IMG/VR virus record: IMGVR_UViG_3300037502_000299
Span: 1-54,272 of that record
DNA length: 54,272 nucleotides
Source of the DNA: a virus
Reading direction: 5' to 3' (one strand)
Below, one piece after another: positions 50,733 to 54,272 of this stretch. Numbering within the stretch: the first letter of the stretch is position 1; the number at the start of each line of letters is the position of its first letter. Below the pieces are notes generated by a model. It had not been told where the DNA came from, did not search any database, and saw nothing but the letters and a program-made list of their open reading frames with translations. The translations under genes were made by a program, and so were the position numbers.

Positions 50733-52587
50733 AACTTTCTCCATATTTAGCTTCACATGCAACGGGTAGTCCTTCCGCCCATGTAGGTGGTGTTGACATT
50801 ATATCAGTAATAAATTTCATAGCGGTATCTATTTCTTCTTTAGAAACAACATTAACTATAGCATCATGCACGGTTAAAACGGGTCTATACTTTTCACTTA
50901 TATGTAGCATTTGTTCGCCTACAATAATTCTAGCCAATGCCTGCACTACGTTTTCGACTACCGAACCGCCCCATATAGTGATGTCACCTCTTCTAGACTT
51001 ATAAACAAACTTAGTCTTACCATCTATTTTTTCTTGCCGTAAGTTCGGATAATAAATGTATAGTCCATTTGGTAGTTTAATCCCGGCTGCGGAAACTTCT
51101 AAACATTTATGTCGTCCAAGATAATATGGCTTCATAGTAGGTGACCAATTAGCCATATCTTTTAATGCTTTATCACATTCTTCCCATAATTTAATTACTT
51201 TATCATTAACTTCACGATAAACCTTAACAAGTCTTTGGCATTCTAAGTCATCTAATACTGCACATGGCGGTTGAGTCTTTAATGTATGTTGTAGCTTTGC
51301 CCACCCTGTCCCATACCCTAGACCTAACGTGCATGTCTTACCAACGAATCGTTCAGTTGCATCAGCTTTAGTAATAGTCCTACCGTATACCTTTGAAGCG
51401 AATTCGGAATACACATCTCGACCATCTTTATACCACTCTACTATATCGTCTTGTCCTGCTAACCATACAAGAACCCTAGCTTCAATTTGTGATGAGTCAC
51501 AGTTAATAACTAATGAGCCTCTTGGTGCTATAACTGCATTTTTAAGGGCTTTCTTTTTCATATCTCGTGAGGGTAAATTTTGAAAGTTTACTTTGTCTGA
51601 GCCTGCCCATCGCCCTGTGTGAGCGCCATAATACTTAAGTGGGATAGGTAATTTGCCTTTGTTACGAGAGCCAATATCTAAGAATCTTTTAATCCTTGAC
51701 TCTTCTATGGTTGATTTAGTGCCTAGACGAACAGCACATAGTTCTTGTATGAATGGGTCTTCATGTTCAGTTAATGCAATAAAGCCTTCATCATTTTTAG
51801 CTAACGCAAATGTTTCTTTGTCTGTCGCTGGAGATATTTTTAACGGAACCTCAACATTATGTTCTTCTAATAGTTCCGCAAATTGTTTATTAGATGCTAA
51901 CTTTTTACGAACGCACTCTTCATCTTCGCATTCAAGCCTAACCATTAAATTGCCTAGCAACTCTTTCTTTTCCGTCTCGACCTCATCTAGTCTATCAGAT
52001 AACAAAGCATCATCAAGACACAATACAGGCTCCATATACATACGAAGTGTTAAGTCTATTAATTTTAGTTCATTTGTAGGAAAGTTTTGGGATAGTATAT
52101 TATATAATTTATAGGTAAGTTCAACATCGTTCTTACAATACTCACCGTATTTTTCTAGTTCGTCTTTGGTAAACTCTTGTAACCGTTTACCTTTAGCATT
52201 TATTACTTCAGTGCCTTTTTTACCTAGATTATACCGTTCAACAAGATACGCAAGAGAGCCACCCACATCCACACCATGCTTAGCACGAGCCATGCCAAGA
52301 GTATCAAGATAAATAGCTGGAATAATGTTGAAAATAAACGAGAGAATAGCCCCATCGAATTGTGTATTATGGCAAAGTAAGATGGCTTCGTTCCAATCAA
52401 TCTCCACAAGTCTACTTTTAATATAGTTATGTGTGCCTGTAATCCATTTAGTTTCTTGGTCGTCAATCTTAATACCCACTCCAATAACTTGAAATCTTTC
52501 ATCGCGTATGTATTCCTCTGTGGTTAAATTAGATAGACTAAATCCAGTATCGTAGAATGTTTCAAAATCTAGTGTGATAAATTTCAT
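50719..52587 (-). CDS. DNA polymerase, family A, with 3'-5' exonuclease domain
   Basis: This 622-residue replicative polymerase has exonuclease motifs at Asp7/Glu9 (LDFETF), Asp78 (NTQFD) and Tyr150-x3-Asp154 (YCKND), and polymerase motifs at HTGRWAGSDKVNFQNLPS, motif A Asp364 (CDSSQIEAR), motif B/O-helix Arg413, Lys417 and Tyr425, and motif C His574-Asp575 (VHD). The O-helix residue matching E. coli Phe762 is Leu421. ATG 52587 has AAGG six bases upstream, so I use it over the longer frame to 52617. A structured leader lies upstream. The enzyme copies the phage genome with the primase-helicase. Confidence 0.95.
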   Translation of the reverse strand: MKFITLDFETFYDTGFSLSNLTTEEYIRDERFQVIGVGIKIDDQETKWITGTHNYIKSRLVEIDWNEAILLCHNTQFDGAILSFIFNIIPAIYLDTLGMARAKHGVDVGGSLAYLVERYNLGKKGTEVINAKGKRLQEFTKDELEKYGEYCKNDVELTYKLYNILSQNFPTNELKLIDLTLRMYMEPVLCLDDALLSDRLDEVETEKKELLGNLMVRLECEDEECVRKKLASNKQFAELLEEHNVEVPLKISPATDKETFALAKNDEGFIALTEHEDPFIQELCAVRLGTKSTIEESRIKRFLDIGSRNKGKLPIPLKYYGAHTGRWAGSDKVNFQNLPSRDMKKKALKNAVIAPRGSLVINCDSSQIEARVLVWLAGQDDIVEWYKDGRDVYSEFASKVYGRTITKADATERFVGKTCTLGLGYGTGWAKLQHTLKTQPPCAVLDDLECQRLVKVYREVNDKVIKLWEECDKALKDMANWSPTMKPYYLGRHKCLEVSAAGIKLPNGLYIYYPNLRQEKIDGKTKFVYKSRRGDITIWGGSVVENVVQALARIIVGEQMLHISEKYRPVLTVHDAIVNVVSKEEIDTAMKFITDIMSTPPTWAEGLPVACEAKYGESYGDC

Positions 52588-52603
52588 ATTGACCTTAATT
52601 AGT

Positions 52604-52693
52604 GCTATCTTATGCAAACGACAGATAGCGGTGCCGTCCTAACTTATGACTAGGATGTATGAGTAAACCTAGTCATCTCACTTGCATTGTGAG
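52604..52693 (-). promoter_or_regulatory. Three tandem stem-loops in the DNA polymerase leader
   Basis: In 90 bases there are three perfect inverted repeats: CTCAC/GTGAG (52677-52693), ATGACTAGG/CCTAGTCAT (52646-52676, 9 bp, 13-base loop) and GCTATCT/AGATAGC (52604-52629, 7 bp). The last ends a few bases before the polymerase ribosome site. They could form an RNA element for translation control, or be part of a replication origin. The rest of the gap 52618-52784 has only a weak TATAAA and no gene. Confidence 0.5.
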
Positions 52694-52784
52694 GGATGTT
52701 TGGTGGGCTACTAGCGGTTTATATAAGTGCAAAAATACCATCACGAATTTAAACATATAAATAAAGTGCTTTCGCCCATAACTC

Positions 52785-53024
52785 TTAGAGTGTTGATAAT
52801 AATAACAAAACAATTACCACTATGGCAAACATTATTTTTTCGTTTCGTTTTTCATATTTATCTGTATGGTCGGGTTTGTAACTTCCACCCCATGCTTCTT
52901 TTGCACTGCGTGGTGTAGAAGTATCTATACTGTCAGGCTGAAAAAATCTCCAACCTTTTTTTGCGTTCTTAGCAAATATTTTAATTTGCCAGTCTTCTAA
53001 GCTTTGTAAATTTGTGTGTTTCAC
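52785..53024 (-). CDS. Small tail-anchored membrane protein
   Basis: The protein of 79 residues has a soluble, charged N-terminal 60 residues (LQSLEDWQIKIFAKNAKKGW, RSAKEAWGGSYKPDHTDKY) and one C-terminal membrane segment (IMFAIVVIVLLLLSTL). I chose GTG 53024, preceded by AAGAGGAG, because the longer frame would cross the well-supported zinc-finger gene upstream. It may be an early membrane protein in host takeover or exclusion. Unknown family. Confidence 0.6.
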   Translation of the reverse strand: MKHTNLQSLEDWQIKIFAKNAKKGWRFFQPDSIDTSTPRSAKEAWGGSYKPDHTDKYEKRNEKIMFAIVVIVLLLLSTL

Positions 53025-53046
53025 AATTTTTCTCCTCTTAGGTTTA

Positions 53047-53241
53047 TTATTTTGCGTATTTCTCAAATTCATTACGGCACTCGGTAGAACACCAACGGCG
53101 GTCATCTTTGACTGGGTCTTCACACCATATACATTTCCCTGTTTGATTAGAAGGTTTTTTGATTTTATCTTTGGCATTTCTTACCCCCATGTCAATCATG
53201 TGTTGCATTAAATCATTGGCTACGTCAGCATCATCACTCAT
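53047..53241 (-). CDS. Small zinc-finger protein
   Basis: This 64-residue protein has a helical N-terminus and a zinc-finger CIWCEDPVKDDRRWCSTEC (Cys37, 40, 51 and 55). Short zinc-finger proteins with this W-C-S-x-E-C wording are frequent in phage early regions and resemble DksA-type or FPG-type fingers; function is unknown. It starts with ATG and only a weak ribosome site. Confidence 0.65.
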   Translation of the reverse strand: MSDDADVANDLMQHMIDMGVRNAKDKIKKPSNQTGKCIWCEDPVKDDRRWCSTECRNEFEKYAK

Positions 53242-53243
53242 AT

Positions 53244-53504
53244 TTATTTATGCCTTCTTGCTCCTCTTGAGTTTACTTTGGAAGTCATATAGGTAGGCAC
53301 TTGAATTGCGTCTTTCTTTTTTAGTTTATAAAATTGATGTTTAGTAATTCCAAAATAATCTAGCACATCTTGTCGCACTAACGGTTTCTTTTCTTCAAAA
53401 TATTGGTTGATTTTTTTGGCAAGTTCTGCTTCTTCTACGGACAATATTCTTTCTTGTTCTAATCTAGAATGGTGCTGAGCCGTATAATTTAGTAAATTCA
53501 TCAT
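53244..53504 (-). CDS. Putative HTH DNA-binding protein
   Basis: This protein of 86 residues has a likely helix-turn-helix in RQDVLDYFGITKHQFYKLKK (about residues 45-64), then a basic end (KVNSRGARRHK). It overlaps the gene upstream by 41 bases. ATG 53504 is used because a TTG two codons earlier is less likely. A regulator role is plausible for the replication block, but it might also be a terminator-like or packaging HTH. Confidence 0.5.
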   Translation of the reverse strand: MMNLLNYTAQHHSRLEQERILSVEEAELAKKINQYFEEKKPLVRQDVLDYFGITKHQFYKLKKKDAIQVPTYMTSKVNSRGARRHK

Positions 53505-53655
53505 AGTCAAATTCTTTCATAATTTCTTTAGGTAGTTTTATTACTTTAGCATGCGGGTTGTTATCTGTAAACCATTTTGCTTCCTTGACAGACCATCTAT
53601 GTTTGCGTATGACTTCACCTTCATCATCTACGATTGCATAACTAAATGGAATCAT
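53464..53655 (-). CDS. Small conserved hypothetical protein
   Basis: This 63-residue protein starts IPFSYAIVDDEGEVIRKHRW, then KEAKWFTDNNPHAKVIKLPK. The pattern of a strand, a charged turn and a WSVKEAKWF helix recurs in small phage proteins of unknown function. AGGAAG lies ten bases ahead of the ATG. It overlaps both neighbours. Confidence 0.6.
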   Translation of the reverse strand: MIPFSYAIVDDEGEVIRKHRWSVKEAKWFTDNNPHAKVIKLPKEIMKEFDYDEFTKLYGSAPF

Positions 53656-53783
53656 TTCTTTTGTTCTTCCTGCGTTTGTTCTACTTTAGGTTTATCCAAT
53701 TCAAAATCTCTTTTAAGGTTATCTTTATGCACACCAAACCATACGGCTATGTAAATCGCAGTTAGAATTGCTATTGCATCCAT
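53652..53783 (-). CDS. Short single-span membrane protein
   Basis: A 43-residue frame starts at ATG with AAAGGAG upstream and ends by a 4-base overlap (ATGA) with the next gene. It begins MDAIAILTAIYIAVWFGVHK, an N-terminal membrane segment, followed by a charged Glu/Lys/Gln-rich tail. Ribosome site, overlap and composition support it despite its short length. Unknown function. Confidence 0.65.
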   Translation of the reverse strand: MDAIAILTAIYIAVWFGVHKDNLKRDFELDKPKVEQTQEEQKK

Positions 53784-53784
53784 G

Positions 53785-53991
53785 TTAAAAACTCCTTTGT
53801 TCAAAACATTCTAAGTGTGACTTCACATAAAAGTTAGGTCTAATTTCTTCATATAATTCACCTTGTATACATTTTAAATTCATACTGTATTTCTTTTGCA
53901 CATGAATGGATTGCATCACTGCCCATGTTAAACAGCACCCAATAATAAATCCTACTACTGCAAATCCTGTGCCTTCATATTTATTATTCAT
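53785..53991 (-). CDS. Small membrane protein with Cys pair
   Basis: This 68-residue protein has one membrane segment (FAVVGFIIGCCLTWAVM, about residues 10-26) and a soluble tail with two more Cys. GGAGAGTGTA precedes the ATG, which overlaps the previous stop by one base. It forms a small row of membrane proteins with its neighbours; early takeover or exclusion is a guess. Confidence 0.6.
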   Translation of the reverse strand: MNNKYEGTGFAVVGFIIGCCLTWAVMQSIHVQKKYSMNLKCIQGELYEEIRPNFYVKSHLECFEQRSF

Positions 53992-54230
53992 TACACTCTC
54001 CTTGTTAAATAAGTTCTACTTACTCGACACATCTTATTACCTTTAATTACATTAATTACATTACATTTAATCGTTGGTTTATTTTGCGATATTAGATATT
54101 GTTCACCTACTACTTGCACGCCCGCTTGAGTGGCTACACTTGTAGCAAGGGATACACACCCTAAATTAATGACCAATGTTAGCATCAATAAGACGCTTGG
54201 TAGCTTCTTTATAACTTTTAACGCCGTCAT
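53991..54230 (-). CDS. Putative exported protein/lipoprotein
   Basis: This protein of 79 residues has a signal-like start: basic ALKVIKKLPS, then a hydrophobic VLLMLTLVINLGC. Cys25 after Leu-Gly could be a lipid attachment site, but the -3 residue is Asn, so the lipobox is imperfect. The rest is polar with three more Cys or so. ATG 54230 is used; GTG 54251 is also possible. It overlaps the partial gene at 54166-54272 by 65 bases, so the true start may be the ATG at 54185. Confidence 0.5.
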   Translation of the reverse strand: MTALKVIKKLPSVLLMLTLVINLGCVSLATSVATQAGVQVVGEQYLISQNKPTIKCNVINVIKGNKMCRVSRTYLTRRV

Positions 54231-54272
54231 GTTTTTCAGCTTTCTCTTCACATTTATATAAAGGGGTTAAGA
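54166..54272 (-). CDS. 3' end of a gene cut by the right window edge
   Basis: A minus-strand frame is open from the edge to TAA at 54166-54168. The 34 visible residues include CEEKAEKHDGVKSYKEATKR and end LIDANIGH; they are hydrophilic and helical with coding-like composition. No function can be given from the fragment. The rest of the gene is outside the window. Confidence 0.5.
   Translation of the reverse strand, partial: LTPLYKCEEKAEKHDGVKSYKEATKRLIDANIGH

Noticed and set aside
52224-52502. 92-residue hydrophobic frame inside the polymerase gene
   Set aside because: A same-strand shadow of the exonuclease domain with no ribosome site; the polymerase frame has all catalytic motifs.
53047-53177. 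N-terminal extension of the 52785 gene to 53177
   Set aside because: It would overlap almost the whole zinc-finger gene at 53047-53241 in another frame; a GTG at 53024 with AAGAGGAG gives a better start.
1-54272. tRNA or rRNA genes
   Set aside because: No cloverleaf or rRNA-like stretch was found by eye in the few noncoding gaps.

Overview
This window reads as most of a tailed double-stranded DNA bacteriophage genome, AT-rich and tightly packed, with a podovirus-like plan: large terminase, portal, scaffold, capsid, P22/SU10-type adaptor and hub proteins and a set of ejection proteins, but no sheath, tail tube or classical tape measure. I see no integrase, no phage RNA polymerase, no tRNA and no CRISPR. 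The right edge cuts a gene (54166-54272), so closure of the genome cannot be judged.

Layout. (1) 1-550: a minus-strand SprT-like metalloprotease gene and a divergent promoter region. (2) 551-42540, plus strand, the virion and lysis block: terminases, portal, GroES-like co-chaperonin, scaffold, decoration protein and major capsid protein (to 8868); a separate pqqA cassette (8899-9144); head proteins and a run of small basic proteins (9275-14086); adaptors and a long tail-fibre/adhesin region with five glycine-rich adhesin paralogues (14090-26470); thioredoxin-like protein, two holin candidates and a GH24 lysozyme (26464-28041); tail hub; ejection proteins ending in a 2345-residue polyvalent protein. 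(3) 54272-42511, minus strand, the replication block: small membrane and zinc-finger proteins, family A DNA polymerase, HNH nucleases, Cas4/RecB-like nuclease, SNF2 helicase, putative ssDNA-binding protein, an HTH regulator and a primase-helicase. The two blocks converge and overlap by 30 bases at 42511-42540.

The most striking item is a 23-codon gene at 9022-9093, missed by ordinary ORF length cut-offs. It encodes a full-length PqqA, the ribosomal precursor peptide of pyrroloquinoline quinone, with the Glu-x3-Tyr pair that becomes PQQ. It has its own Shine-Dalgarno sequence and lies between two UUCG-loop terminators right behind the major capsid gene, with a perfect inverted repeat just upstream. 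No other pqq gene is present, so it would depend on host PqqB-E. PQQ is the cofactor of methanol and other dehydrogenases, so a PQQ-making proteobacterium is the likely host; an AT-rich aquatic methylotroph such as a Methylophilaceae member fits best. The host is an inference.

Other notable points: Leu at the polymerase residue matching E. coli Pol I Phe762, three stem-loops in the polymerase leader, a short conserved gene that seems to start at CTG, a repeated basic C-terminal motif in several small virion-block proteins, a zincin-like site inside the giant ejection protein, and a fibre made of 20-residue repeats.
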